Assembly: GCA_029056055.1 (NCBI GenBank) | Contig: JAIDCC010000098.1 | Span: 20,321-84,320 of the forward strand | DNA: 64,000 nucleotides | Direction: 5' to 3' | DNA from: Duncaniella sp. | Lineage (GTDB): Bacteria; Bacteroidota; Bacteroidia; Bacteroidales; Muribaculaceae | Shown: positions 16,682 through 25,289 of the stretch, in pieces | Layout of the letters: each line of letters opens with the position of its first letter | Numbering within the stretch: the first letter of the stretch is position 1 | The notes under the pieces: generated by a model | What the model was told of the DNA's origin: nothing | Database searches by the model: none | The model's input: the letters and a program-made list of their open reading frames with translations, nothing else | Made by a program: the position numbers and the translations under genes

Positions 16682-17824
16682 TTATTCCTCTATGCGGCGA
16701 GCGCCGTCTGAAACGACCACATCATAGATTTTGGGAGCGTGGCCATATTTTTCGGCAAACTTGGCGGTCACGGTCTCGATAAATTTCGGATAGACCTCGT
16801 CGCTGACAAGGTTGATGGTGCAGCCGCCGAAGCCGCCGCCCATGATGCGAGAACCGGTGACACCACATTCGCGGGCGATGTCGTTGAGATAGTCGAGTTC
16901 CTCGCAGCTCACCTCATAGTCCTTCGAGAGACCATTGTGAGTGGCATACATCATTTTGCCGACGGTCTCAATGTCGCCGCGACCGAGTGCGTCGCAGACG
17001 TCGAGCACGCGCTCCTTCTCTTCAATGACGAATTTCGCACGCGAATAGTCCTCGGCCGAGATGTCGCTCTTGGCTGCATCGAGCATCTCCATTGTGGCGT
17101 CACGGAGGGTTTCGAGACCGAGACGCTTGGCCACGCGTTCGCACGATTCGCGACGCTTGTTGTAGGGAGAGTCAACGAGCTCATGTTTCACTACAGAGTC
17201 GACGAGCACGAGCTTGTAGCCGTTGAGCACGATAGGGAAGTACTCATACTCGAGCGAACGGCAGTCGAGGCGAATCAGATGGTCTTTCTTACCGAAAACG
17301 CTTGCGAACTGGTCCATGATACCGCAGTTTACGCCGCAGTAGTTGTGTTCGGTCGACTGGCCGATTTTGGCAAGCTCAAACTTCTCGATAGTGTTGTTGT
17401 TGAAGAGGTCGTTGAGCGCGAAAGCGAAGCACGACTCAAGAGCTGCCGACGAAGAGAGGCCTGCGCCAAGAGGCACATTGCCGTCGAAAACGGCATCGAA
17501 GCCTTTCACTACAAACCCGCGCTTGATTGTCTCGCGGCATACACCGAACACGTAGCGCGCCCACTGCTGCGAGGGTGCGTCTTCTTCGTTGAGACCGAAG
17601 GTTACTTCCTCGTCGAAGCCGATAGAGTAGAGGCGCACCTTGTCGGTGCCGTTGGGACGGATTTCGGCCATGATGACCTTGTCGATTGCACCGGGAAACA
17701 CGAAGCCACCGTTGTAGTCAGTGTGCTCGCCGATAAGGTTGATGCGGCCGGCCGAAGCATAGAATATGCCGTCGCCTCCGAAATGCTTTTCAAAGGCGCT
17801 GTGGATAGTAGATTTAAGAGACAT
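16682..17824 (-). CDS. galK: Galactokinase
   Basis: This 380-residue GHMP kinase phosphorylates galactose at C1. The galactokinase signature GRINLIGEHTDYNGG starts at about residue 23, the ATP-binding GHMP motif VPLGAGLSSSAALE is at about 115-128, and the C-terminal motif GGGFGGCTINLV is intact. It is the last gene of a galM, nucleotidyltransferase, galK operon with a 32-base gap upstream. No galT is seen in the window. Confidence 0.96.
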   Translation of the reverse strand: MSLKSTIHSAFEKHFGGDGIFYASAGRINLIGEHTDYNGGFVFPGAIDKVIMAEIRPNGTDKVRLYSIGFDEEVTFGLNEEDAPSQQWARYVFGVCRETIKRGFVVKGFDAVFDGNVPLGAGLSSSAALESCFAFALNDLFNNNTIEKFELAKIGQSTEHNYCGVNCGIMDQFASVFGKKDHLIRLDCRSLEYEYFPIVLNGYKLVLVDSVVKHELVDSPYNKRRESCERVAKRLGLETLRDATMEMLDAAKSDISAEDYSRAKFVIEEKERVLDVCDALGRGDIETVGKMMYATHNGLSKDYEVSCEELDYLNDIARECGVTGSRIMGGGFGGCTINLVSDEVYPKFIETVTAKFAEKYGHAPKIYDVVVSDGARRIEE

Positions 17825-17856
17825 TTTGCGTATGGGGTGTTAAGTGAAAAACTGTT

Positions 17857-18762
17857 TTAGAACATCTTGTCGGGATAGGTGCCGTCGGCATGGAGAGCTG
17901 CAAGCTTCTCGACAACGCCGGGGCGGTCTGCCGAGTAGGTCACGCCAAACCACTTCGAATCGGTGTCGAGCACCTTGACAGTTGCCTCGCCGTTCTTGAT
18001 GAGCGTGTCGATGACGAGGGGAATGAAAAATTCGCTCTTGGGCACAGAAATCTTCTCGTCGAGGAAGTGACGGAACTCGCGGTCGGAGTAGTCGAAATAG
18101 TCGGGTGTGAAACCCCAGAGATTCATCGACACGGGGGTGTTGGGCTCGAGCTTCTGCTCCTTGCCCTCCTCGTCGGTAAAGACGATTGAGCCGTCGGGAG
18201 CGTAGGAGATAGCTGTGCGCTCGACTACACCGGTGAGAAGGCCGTCGTCAGAGGTGGAGCAAACGCCGCGCGAAACAGAGCCGTTCTCGGTCATGGTGTT
18301 GCCTACGCGGAAACCTACCATAGAGTAGTCGCCCTTGCGGTCGCGGGGACGCATGAGGTCTTCGGCAATGACGCGGAAAGCGTCACGGCCGTAGAAATCG
18401 TCGGCATTGATGACGGCAAAGGGTTCTTTTATCACCTCGCTGCCCATCAGTACGGCATGGTTTGTGCCCCAGGGTTTCGTGCGGTCAGCCGGACAAGTGT
18501 AGCCTTCGGGGAGCTTGTCGGTGCTCTGGAATACTACTTCTACGGGGATGTGACCTTCATACTTCGAAAGAATTTTGTCGCGGAAGTCCTGCTCGAAATC
18601 CTTGCGGATGACGAACACTACCTTGCCGAATCCGGCCTGAATTGCATCATAGATTGAATAATCCATAATGGTCTGACCCTGAGGGCCCAGGGGGTCGAGT
18701 TGCTTAAGACCGCCGTAACGGCTGCCCATACCGGCTGCGAGCACAAAAAGAGTGGGTTTCAT
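17857..18762 (-). CDS. Sugar-phosphate nucleotidyltransferase of the galactose operon
   Basis: This 301-residue GT-A-fold NTP transferase begins FVLAAGMGSRYGGLKQLDPLGPQG, with the consensus nucleotide-binding loop (GxGxR). It carries INADDFYG (metal-binding Asp, about residues 118-125) and a C-terminal sugar-binding half (KWFGVTYSADRPGV). The fold resembles glucose-1-phosphate uridylyl/thymidylyltransferases. Being sandwiched between galM and galK, it most likely turns galactose-1-phosphate (or glucose-1-phosphate) into a UDP-sugar, possibly replacing the Leloir GalT. The nucleotide and sugar specificity are inferred from position only. Confidence 0.8.
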   Translation of the reverse strand: MKPTLFVLAAGMGSRYGGLKQLDPLGPQGQTIMDYSIYDAIQAGFGKVVFVIRKDFEQDFRDKILSKYEGHIPVEVVFQSTDKLPEGYTCPADRTKPWGTNHAVLMGSEVIKEPFAVINADDFYGRDAFRVIAEDLMRPRDRKGDYSMVGFRVGNTMTENGSVSRGVCSTSDDGLLTGVVERTAISYAPDGSIVFTDEEGKEQKLEPNTPVSMNLWGFTPDYFDYSDREFRHFLDEKISVPKSEFFIPLVIDTLIKNGEATVKVLDTDSKWFGVTYSADRPGVVEKLAALHADGTYPDKMF

Positions 18763-18829
18763 TTACGTTTGAGCTATTCGTTTTATCTGATTTTTACTTT
18801 CGAGGAGAAGAGGCCGGAAAATTGCTTTG

Positions 18830-19867
18830 TCAAGCAAATTTGAATACTATAGTTTCGTCATAGTGTTCGCCGGGACGAAGCAGCGATGACGGAAATTCCG
18901 CGTGATTGGGGGCGTCGGGGAAACCCTGACATTCTATCGCCACGCCATCATAATCGTGATAGGCGTAGCCGTCGGGAGCCTGGGGACAACCCTCAAGCCA
19001 GTTGCCGGTGTAGACCTGCATACCGGGCTGCGTGGTGAGTACTTCCATCTTGATGCCCGAATCGACACCTTCGAGGAGTGCCACACTCTGAAGTTTGCCT
19101 TTCTGGTAGTCGTCTATCACCCAGCAGTGGTCGTAACCTTTGCCCACCTTGAGCGGGTGGAAATCTGCATGGATGTCTTTACCTATTTCTTTGGCTTTGG
19201 TGAAATCCATCGGCGTTCCTTCTACTGGGGCGATTTCGCCGGTGGGAATCTGGGTGTCGTCGGTAGGGAGATAGTGCGAGGCCTTGAGCGTCAGCTTATG
19301 ATTGAGCACCGTTCCCGATGTCGCGCCGTCGAGATTGAAGTAAGCGTGATTGGTGAGATTGACCACGGTGGCAGCATCTGACGTTGCTTCAAGGTGCAGA
19401 CGCAGTTCGCAGTCATCAGTCCATGTGTACGTGGCTTTGACGTAAAGCTTTCCGGGATAACCCTCCTCACCGTCCTCGGGAGAATAGCTGAACACCACAG
19501 CGTTGTCGCCCTCGGTCTTGGCTTCCCAGATGCGATTTTGAAAACCTGTCGGGCCTCCGTGAAGTGCATTCGGGCCGTTGTTGATGGCGAGCTGGTATTC
19601 CGTGCCGTCTATCGAAAATTTGCCCTTGGCAATTCGATTGGCGAAACGTCCGGGAATTTTGCCCATGCAGGGACCATCCTGAAAATAGTCGCCGGCGTTC
19701 TTATAACCGAGTGCCACCTCGGTGAGCTTCCCGTCTTTGTCGGGCACGGCAATCGAAACGATACCGGCGCCGAGTGTGGAGAGCACCACGCGCGCGCCGC
19801 GCGAATTGGTGATGGTATGGAACAGAGCTTCGCCTATCGGGGTGGAGTGGGCTGTAATGTCAATCAT
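18830..19867 (-). CDS. galM: Aldose 1-epimerase (galactose mutarotase)
   Basis: This 345-residue enzyme interconverts alpha and beta galactose so that galactokinase can act. Family landmarks are the GRFANRIAKGKF block (about residues 73-84), NLTNHAYFNL with the active-site His (about 170-179), and PDAPNHAEFPSSLLRPGEHYDE near the C-terminus with a conserved Pro-rich block. There is no signal peptide, so it acts in the cytoplasm. It is the first gene of the galactose operon, 67 bases before the nucleotidyltransferase and 43 bases after the acidic protein gene. Confidence 0.95.
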   Translation of the reverse strand: MIDITAHSTPIGEALFHTITNSRGARVVLSTLGAGIVSIAVPDKDGKLTEVALGYKNAGDYFQDGPCMGKIPGRFANRIAKGKFSIDGTEYQLAINNGPNALHGGPTGFQNRIWEAKTEGDNAVVFSYSPEDGEEGYPGKLYVKATYTWTDDCELRLHLEATSDAATVVNLTNHAYFNLDGATSGTVLNHKLTLKASHYLPTDDTQIPTGEIAPVEGTPMDFTKAKEIGKDIHADFHPLKVGKGYDHCWVIDDYQKGKLQSVALLEGVDSGIKMEVLTTQPGMQVYTGNWLEGCPQAPDGYAYHDYDGVAIECQGFPDAPNHAEFPSSLLRPGEHYDETIVFKFA

Positions 19868-19910
19868 GGCTGATTCTGATTTTGAGCGTTTGAGTGAGGG
19901 AAAGATTGAA

Positions 19911-20465
19911 TTAATCGAAGGTCATTTCGTCGAAGCCTGCCACGTCCAGTTCGTCTTCGTTGTAGGAATCCGAACCATAGAGTTCGTCGTCGTCAAACTC
20001 CGAATCGGCTGCCGCGCGGGCTGCCTTGGCATCTATCTCGGCGTCGAAGTCGTCAAGGTTGGTGAGCTGCTTGGGAGCATTGCCCATCTTGACCGTACAC
20101 AATGGTTCCGAAAGGTGCTTGCCGGGGTGCATCTTCTTCATTTCTATAAAGAAACTCCGGTCGGTGAAATAGTCGAACACCCAGACCAGACGCTGGCCTT
20201 CGTCTTCAATGAAATCGGAAATGGGGGTGTCGTCCATCAGATAGACGTCCTGCGAAGAATCACTTCCCATATCTTCGAGCGAAATTTCCTGCTCGCGTTC
20301 CCAATCGTCATCGCATATAAAAAACGAGCTGAGGAGATTTTTGTCGTAATCCACGCTCTCGCATATCACGTCGCGAAGCTCGCGAAACGAAGCGTCGGCA
20401 TCAATCTCTATCTCTCGTCTGAAATTGTCTACCTCGTCAGAGACGAGACGGAAAGTATATACCAT
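19911..20465 (-). CDS. Acidic protein related to plasmid pRiA4b ORF-3 family
   Basis: A 184-residue very acidic protein starts MVYTFRLVSDEVDNFRREIEIDADASFRELRDVICES, followed by SFFICDDDWE. This pattern matches the pRiA4b ORF-3/IS1096 TnpR-like domain (PF07929), a common stand-alone fold in Bacteroidota with no known activity. The last 50 residues are almost all Asp/Glu/Ser/Ala (DDDELYGSDSYNEDELD). It has its own promoter upstream and may be transcribed with galM. I give no function. Confidence 0.7.
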   Translation of the reverse strand: MVYTFRLVSDEVDNFRREIEIDADASFRELRDVICESVDYDKNLLSSFFICDDDWEREQEISLEDMGSDSSQDVYLMDDTPISDFIEDEGQRLVWVFDYFTDRSFFIEMKKMHPGKHLSEPLCTVKMGNAPKQLTNLDDFDAEIDAKAARAAADSEFDDDELYGSDSYNEDELDVAGFDEMTFD

Positions 20466-20489
20466 AATAGTGTTGAGTTTTTATCTGTG

Positions 20490-20520
20490 CGAAAGTAGTG
20501 ATAACTTTTCAAACTTCAAA
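20490..20520 (-). promoter_or_regulatory. Promoter of the acidic protein gene, possibly also galactose operon
   Basis: On the minus strand TTTG at 20520-20517, a 19-bp spacer, and TACTTTCG at 20497-20490 (one mismatch to TAnnTTTG), ending 25 bases before the ATG. It may read through into galM, 43 bases beyond the stop of the first gene. Confidence 0.55.
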
Positions 20521-20525
20521 ACGAA

Positions 20526-21044
20526 TTAACCAAAATTATCCTTTTTAGCGAAAAACTTTAGAAATTCCTGTTCGAAATTGGGCGTGAACACTCCGCCTCC
20601 TATCGAGGCGCGGATATCGTCAAGCGTAAAGAAACGCCCTCCGTCGAGTTCTTCCGAGGGCCGGGGCGGTGTGTCGGTGACTGCCGTAAAGACATTCACA
20701 AGTTCGCGCTCCACCTGCGACTCGAATACGTAGCTGCCGAGAAAACAGGGGTCGAATCCTTCAAGTCCGAGCTCTTCGCGTGCCTCGCGGCGCAACGCCG
20801 CACCGACCTCCTCGCCGTAATCTACATGACCTCCCACCGAGGTGTCCCATTTGCCGGGCTGAATGTCTTTCCACTCCGGACGTTTCTGAAGAAACATCCG
20901 ACCCTCGCGGTCGAAAACGTGCAGATGCACCACGGGGTGAAGCAATTTCGCCCCCGAGTGGCATTCGGCTCGTGTGGCTTTCCCTATAGTGACACCTTCG
21001 GGGGTCACTACCGGAAACAATTCGCTGCTGTTGTCGGTCTTCAT
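20526..21044 (-). CDS. NUDIX hydrolase
   Basis: The protein has 172 residues from the ATG at 21044, which overlaps the upstream stop as ATGA. The NUDIX box is complete: GGHVDYGEEVGAALRREAREELGL (about residues 76-99), matching GX5EX7REUXEEXGU. The N-terminal layout (PVVTPEG..IGKATRAECH...LLHPVVHLHVFDREGRMFLQKR) resembles the Idi/YfcD-like subgroup of NUDIX proteins. It hydrolyses a nucleoside-diphosphate-linked or prenyl-type substrate that cannot be named from sequence. Coupling to the phosphatase gene suggests a shared phosphate-ester theme. Confidence 0.88.
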   Translation of the reverse strand: MKTDNSSELFPVVTPEGVTIGKATRAECHSGAKLLHPVVHLHVFDREGRMFLQKRPEWKDIQPGKWDTSVGGHVDYGEEVGAALRREAREELGLEGFDPCFLGSYVFESQVERELVNVFTAVTDTPPRPSEELDGGRFFTLDDIRASIGGGVFTPNFEQEFLKFFAKKDNFG

Positions 21045-22303
21045 AGCTGATACTCGATAGGAAGGCATTTGTTCATATACTCGAGCGCGTCGGCAAGAGG
21101 GGTATAGATAGTGGTGCGACCGGGAATCAACGTTGTGGGCACTTCGTTGAAATCAACCCTGACATACATTCTGCCCGAATTGGCTCGGAGGAGAATCATT
21201 CGGAGGTTTGAAGCCATAGGAATGACGTAGAAATCGCGCCAGTGCTGTTCTACCGTATCAAAATAGTTGGTCATGTAGTAGCAGCCCGGAATGTGGAGCT
21301 GCGCCAGCAAGGGCATCATGGTTTCCGCATGGCCGAAACGCAGCATCACGGTGTAGGGGTTCTTTCCCGAGGCTGCCTCTTCGAGTGTCTTAATCAGATT
21401 GCTGACAAGCGCCGAGGTCATCTGCGGCGCAGCTTGCGAAAGGGTAGAGGCTGAATGAGTCAGATAATGCTCGAGGTTGGAAACCGACCACATCAGGGCG
21501 AGCTCCTGCTTCGAAAGATAGCGGGTCATGTCGATGTTCATCCCCATCGCACCGCACGCGCTCACGATTTTAAATACATCTCGCGAGAAGTCGCGGTCTT
21601 CTTTATCCGTGCCTGTCGCAACGCCCATCGCTTTGGCCACTGTTGTCGGAACGGTTGTGGCCGCGTAGTCGTCGAGCACCTTTCGCCATTCGCCGGCATT
21701 GATGTAGTCTTGGTAGTATGTGTCGCTCTCCCACGGACGGACGAGCGGCGAGTTCTGCGGACCTGAGGAAGTGTAGATTTCTACATTATTGTTAAGACGT
21801 GTCAGCTGATGGGTGAATTCATCCATCGAGGCCACGCATCGGGGCACCCTCGAGGCGATGGCATTGACTTTAGTCCCGTTAAAAAGGTCGGGGCAGAGTT
21901 TGTGCATCCTCGACGCTATGGCACGCTGCTCGGCCATTCCGAGCGAATCGAGCGCGCCCCAACGCTGCGCCGTGGCTGTTCTCACGCTCTCGCAGAGTTT
22001 GAGCATCTGGCGCCCTTTGTCGGTCAACGTTCCGTCTGTCTCGGCTTTGCGGAGATGCTTTTCCACTTTGTCTACCGTCTTGGCCGATGACATGAAGCGC
22101 GCGCCGTGGCGTCCGACATGATTGATGAACACCGGAGTGAGCGAGTCGGGTATAGCGGCGAGCAAGGGGTCGACTGTCGGGTAGGGCATGGCGCTCCCTT
22201 CGCACTGCTCGACGGTGATTTTCACCTCGGCAGCCGTCGCAGCGTTATGTCCTGCGGCTCCTGCAAGGACTATTGCGGCAAGAATTATCCTAAACCTTTT
22301 CAT
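21041..22303 (-). CDS. Histidine acid phosphatase, MINPP-like (inositol phosphate phosphatase)
   Basis: This 420-residue exported enzyme has a signal peptide (MKRFRIILAAIVLAGAAGHNAATA, cleavage near residue 24). The catalytic histidine motif RHGAR is in VGRHGARF (about residue 65), and the distal acid motif is FGHAET (about 320). HAE rather than HD is the MINPP hallmark, as in the Bacteroides thetaiotaomicron enzyme that degrades InsP6. A periplasmic or surface phytase role is therefore likely. It is transcribed from a promoter overlapping that of the divergent TPR gene. Confidence 0.85.
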   Translation of the reverse strand: MKRFRIILAAIVLAGAAGHNAATAAEVKITVEQCEGSAMPYPTVDPLLAAIPDSLTPVFINHVGRHGARFMSSAKTVDKVEKHLRKAETDGTLTDKGRQMLKLCESVRTATAQRWGALDSLGMAEQRAIASRMHKLCPDLFNGTKVNAIASRVPRCVASMDEFTHQLTRLNNNVEIYTSSGPQNSPLVRPWESDTYYQDYINAGEWRKVLDDYAATTVPTTVAKAMGVATGTDKEDRDFSRDVFKIVSACGAMGMNIDMTRYLSKQELALMWSVSNLEHYLTHSASTLSQAAPQMTSALVSNLIKTLEEAASGKNPYTVMLRFGHAETMMPLLAQLHIPGCYYMTNYFDTVEQHWRDFYVIPMASNLRMILLRANSGRMYVRVDFNEVPTTLIPGRTTIYTPLADALEYMNKCLPIEYQL

Positions 22304-22321
22304 AAGACGGGATTTTTTTCG

Positions 22322-22363
22322 TAAATTTGCACAAACTTACAAAAGAAATGGCGAATATACAAA
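22322..22363. promoter_or_regulatory. Overlapping divergent promoters (phosphatase / TPR gene)
   Basis: On the plus strand TAAATTTG at 22322-22329 serves the TPR gene, with a poor TTTT in place of the -33 box. On the minus strand TAAGTTTG (22339-22332) with TTTG at 22363-22360 and a 20-bp spacer serves the phosphatase. The two -7 boxes are 2 bases apart, and the minus -33 box lies inside the first codons of the TPR gene. Confidence 0.6.
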
Positions 22364-22620
22364 CAATCGACCGTTTAATTAACGATGGTGAATACGAAAA
22401 AGCGATTGACGCACTATCAGAGGCGATAACCGCTTCGCCCGACGATGACTCGCTACATTTTCGTCTCGGCAAGTTGCTCTGGCGACTCGACCGCCGCGCT
22501 GAAGCGACATCCGAATTTCTCAAGGCCATCGCGATTAATCCTGACTCCCCGGCCAATATCGCTTTGAGAGCCGCTCGCGATGTGGCCGACTTCTTCAACC
22601 CCGACCTCTACAATCCCTGA
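22348..22620 (+). CDS. Small TPR-repeat protein
   Basis: The protein has 90 residues from ATG 22348 (MANIQTIDR); the track's 22327 start is a TTG inside the promoter. Two tetratricopeptide-like repeats are visible: LINDGEYEKAIDALSEAITASPDD and LHFRLGKLLWRLDRRAEATSEFLKAIAINPDS. Such proteins mediate protein contacts; no partner can be named. It leads a plus-strand run with MerR and mltG. Confidence 0.75.
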   Translation: MANIQTIDRLINDGEYEKAIDALSEAITASPDDDSLHFRLGKLLWRLDRRAEATSEFLKAIAINPDSPANIALRAARDVADFFNPDLYNP

Positions 22621-22628
22621 CTTCATTC

Positions 22629-22970
22629 ATGCGAAACTCCTCATCAAAGCTGTATTACAAAATCTCGGAAGCGTCTGAAATTCTCGGTGTCCCTCCGTCG
22701 ACCCTGCGGTTTTGGGAACGTGAATTTCACGGCACTATCTGTCCGCACCGCTCTGACAGAGGCACGCGCTACTACACCGACGACGACCTCGAAGCGTTTC
22801 GCATGATAAAATTTCTCATCAAGGACCGAGGCCTTAAGGTCGAGGCGGCCCGTCAGGAAATTCGCCTCAACCGCGACGGCGTGGCCAAGAAAGCTGAGGC
22901 CATCCGCACTCTCGGGAGCGTGAGAGACCGCTTGCAGGGCATAATTGATGCGATGCACCAGTTCAGATAG
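22629..22970 (+). CDS. MerR-family transcriptional regulator
   Basis: A 113-residue protein has an N-terminal winged helix (YYKISEASEILGVPPSTLRFWEREF, about residues 8-30) and the wing sequence RGTRYYTDDDLEAFRMIKFLIKDRGLKVEAARQEI. It ends in a short dimerising helix and has no cysteine-rich metal site or ligand domain. This compact form is a common MerR type in Bacteroidota. It lies 8 bases after the TPR gene and 36 before mltG. Its targets are unknown. Confidence 0.88.
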   Translation: MRNSSSKLYYKISEASEILGVPPSTLRFWEREFHGTICPHRSDRGTRYYTDDDLEAFRMIKFLIKDRGLKVEAARQEIRLNRDGVAKKAEAIRTLGSVRDRLQGIIDAMHQFR

Positions 22971-23006
22971 ACACTAATCGATTCAGCAATCAATACGAAA
23001 TACGAG

Positions 23007-24110
23007 ATGACAAATTCAGGCAAGGCCCCGACCTCGTCCGGCAAACGGAAAACGTCCGGAGGCGCAAAAGGCCGCTCGCGCAAAAAACAGGAGTCGTGGG
23101 CATCCCGCAATTCGCTCGCCATTATGATTACGGCGCTCAGTGTGGCCGCCGTCGTCGGAGCAATTCTCCTCTTTGCTTTCATTCCATATTCAGGCGACGA
23201 AAAGCCATGGATATACGTTCCCGAGGGGGCAACCAACGCGCAGCTGAAAGATTCGCTCAAGACCCGGCTCGGCTCCGGCATGGGTATGCGCGTCTATGCT
23301 CTTTGGCGTTTGGAGGGTGGCAACCCCACCGCGTCAAACGGTGCCTATCAGGTTGTGCCGGGACAGACGGCGCTCAAGATTGCTCATCGCATCAAGACCG
23401 GACGCCAAACCCCTGTCACGGTCACCTTCAAGGGTGCGAGGACTATGCCGATGGTGGCGCGACGCATCGCTTCCCAGATGCAATTTGACGAGGCCGATTT
23501 TCTCGAAGCTTGCGCCGAGGTGCTTCCCGAGCAGGGTTTCAAGGAAGCGCAATTCCCCGCTGCATTCCTCCCCGATTCCTATGAATTTTATTGGAGCGCG
23601 CATCCTCGCAAGGTTGTGAAACGTCTGCTTGACTACCGTAATGATTTCTGGACTCCCGAGCGTGTGGCCAAGGCCGAGGCTCTCGGTCTGAGCAAAGTCG
23701 AGGTTGCAACGGTGGCTTCGATTGTCGAGGAAGAGACGGCCAAATCCGACGAACGCCCGCGCGTGGCACGCCTTTACCTAAACCGTCTGAAAAAGGGTAT
23801 GAAACTCCAGGCAGACCCCACGGTGAAATTTGCCGTCGGAGATTTCTCTCTGCGTCGCATACTCGGCTCTCATCTTAAAGTCAACAGCCCTTACAATACC
23901 TATCAGGTGAAAGGCCTTCCTCCGGGGCCAATCCGTATGCCAGAGGCCGCCACGCTCGACGCGGTGCTCAATGCGCCCTCGCATCCCTACATCTATATGT
24001 GTGCCAAGGAAGACTTCTCCGGTTATCACAATTTCGCTGAAGACTACGCCACTCACCTGGCCAACGCACGCCGCTATCAGGCCGCTCTCAATGCCAGAGG
24101 CATAAAATAA
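23007..24110 (+). CDS. mltG: Endolytic transglycosylase MltG
   Basis: This 367-residue inner-membrane enzyme cuts nascent peptidoglycan glycan strands and sets chain length. A basic Ser/Lys/Arg-rich cytoplasmic leader of about 30 residues precedes one membrane helix (LAIMITALSVAAVVGAILLFAFI), a LysM-like domain, and the YceG catalytic domain. The catalytic Glu lies in VASIVEEETAKSDE (about residue 238), and YNTYQVKGLPPGPI and the DPTVKFAVGD blocks are intact. A strong terminator follows. Confidence 0.95.
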   Translation: MTNSGKAPTSSGKRKTSGGAKGRSRKKQESWASRNSLAIMITALSVAAVVGAILLFAFIPYSGDEKPWIYVPEGATNAQLKDSLKTRLGSGMGMRVYALWRLEGGNPTASNGAYQVVPGQTALKIAHRIKTGRQTPVTVTFKGARTMPMVARRIASQMQFDEADFLEACAEVLPEQGFKEAQFPAAFLPDSYEFYWSAHPRKVVKRLLDYRNDFWTPERVAKAEALGLSKVEVATVASIVEEETAKSDERPRVARLYLNRLKKGMKLQADPTVKFAVGDFSLRRILGSHLKVNSPYNTYQVKGLPPGPIRMPEAATLDAVLNAPSHPYIYMCAKEDFSGYHNFAEDYATHLANARRYQAALNARGIK

Positions 24111-24131
24111 AAAGCCCATCATCACACAACA

Positions 24132-24176
24132 CGTGGAGGGATGAACATCATCGTGCGTTCATCCCTCCACGCTTTT
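24132..24176 (+). terminator. Rho-independent terminator after mltG
   Basis: The 15-bp perfect arms CGTGGAGGGATGAAC and GTTCATCCCTCCACG enclose a 10-base loop and are followed by CTTTTTATTTG. It lies between mltG and the convergent efflux operon, and may act on both transcripts. Confidence 0.85.
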
Positions 24177-24188
24177 TATTTGCTTTTC

Positions 24189-25289
24189 TCAGTTGCGTTT
24201 CCTATACGTTATTGCCGAGAGCAGACATGTCAGCGTTGCAAATCCCGCAAGTGCCGCGAATTGCAGCCAAAGGTCGGCCACGGTGGCTCCTTTCAGATAG
24301 ATGCCGCGCATGATTTCTATGTAGTAGCGCGGCGGGATGGCGTAGGTGAGAAACTGCGCCCAGTCGGGCATTGACCTGATTGGTGTGAACAATCCCCCCA
24401 TGAGTTGAAAGATGATGATGAACGCAAACATCACGAAGATGCTTTGAAGCATCGTTGACGAACCGTTGGCTATCGCAACTCCGAGGCCCGACATCACGAG
24501 GCTGAAAAGTATCGTGGCGAGGTAGATTGCGCCAATGTTTCCTTCGGGGCTGAGACCGTAGACGAGACGCCCTATCAACATCCCGATTGTCACGACGAGA
24601 AGTCCGACTATCCAGAACGGAATGAGTTTCGAGAGTACGAACGTAAATCTGCTCACAGGCGTCACGTTCATAGCGTCGATGGTGCCGCTCTCTTTCTCGC
24701 TCACGAGATTCAACGCGGGGAGAAAACCGCATATTATGATGAAGAGCACCACCATCAGAGCCGGAATCATGTAATTGCGAAAATTCAGAGTGGGGTTGTA
24801 TCGGTTGATGACACTTATCTGTGGAGCCGTCTGCGTCACACCGGTCTCTTTCATCCATTGCGAAAGCGTGGCCACCACCGACTCCGATACGTATCTGACT
24901 CCGAGCATACCTTTTGTGGCATTGACTCCATTGGCCTCCACATCCACAGGGATTGTCTCGCGATATTTCGAATAGTCCCGTGGAATCGTGAGGATTACGT
25001 CACTTTCGCCGTTTTCTATCGTGAGGATAGCTTCGTTGTAAGTGTCGCACACCGACGCAACGGTGAGCACGCTCGAAGCATCCACATCGGCGACAATGCG
25101 TCGCGAAAGCTCGCTGCGGTCATTGTCTACCACCGTCACATTTACGTTCTTAACGTCAAGATTTGCCACGAGCGGGATTATCAGCATCACCATTACAGGC
25201 ATCGCGAAAATAATCCTCGGAATGAGAGGATTGCTTGCCAGCAGGCGAAGCTCTTTACGGAGCAGTGCTTTCAGTATTCTAAGTTTCAT
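24189..25289 (-). CDS. ABC-2 type efflux permease (YbhR-like)
   Basis: This 366-residue protein has an N-terminal helix (FAMPVMVMLIIPLVANL), a periplasmic domain of about 140 residues and five more C-terminal helices, the ABC-2 exporter permease layout. It contains EKESGTIDAMNVTPVSRFTFVLSKLIPFWI, the coupling-helix region typical of the YbhS/YbhR family. Its partner permease ends 4 bases inside its start. It is the last gene of the efflux operon. The pair forms the membrane channel of a tripartite or drug export pump. Confidence 0.92.
   Translation of the reverse strand: MKLRILKALLRKELRLLASNPLIPRIIFAMPVMVMLIIPLVANLDVKNVNVTVVDNDRSELSRRIVADVDASSVLTVASVCDTYNEAILTIENGESDVILTIPRDYSKYRETIPVDVEANGVNATKGMLGVRYVSESVVATLSQWMKETGVTQTAPQISVINRYNPTLNFRNYMIPALMVVLFIIICGFLPALNLVSEKESGTIDAMNVTPVSRFTFVLSKLIPFWIVGLLVVTIGMLIGRLVYGLSPEGNIGAIYLATILFSLVMSGLGVAIANGSSTMLQSIFVMFAFIIIFQLMGGLFTPIRSMPDWAQFLTYAIPPRYYIEIMRGIYLKGATVADLWLQFAALAGFATLTCLLSAITYRKRN

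Noticed and set aside
16739-17860. 373-residue plus-strand ORF opposite galK
   Set aside because: Shadow of galK, which has complete GHMP motifs.
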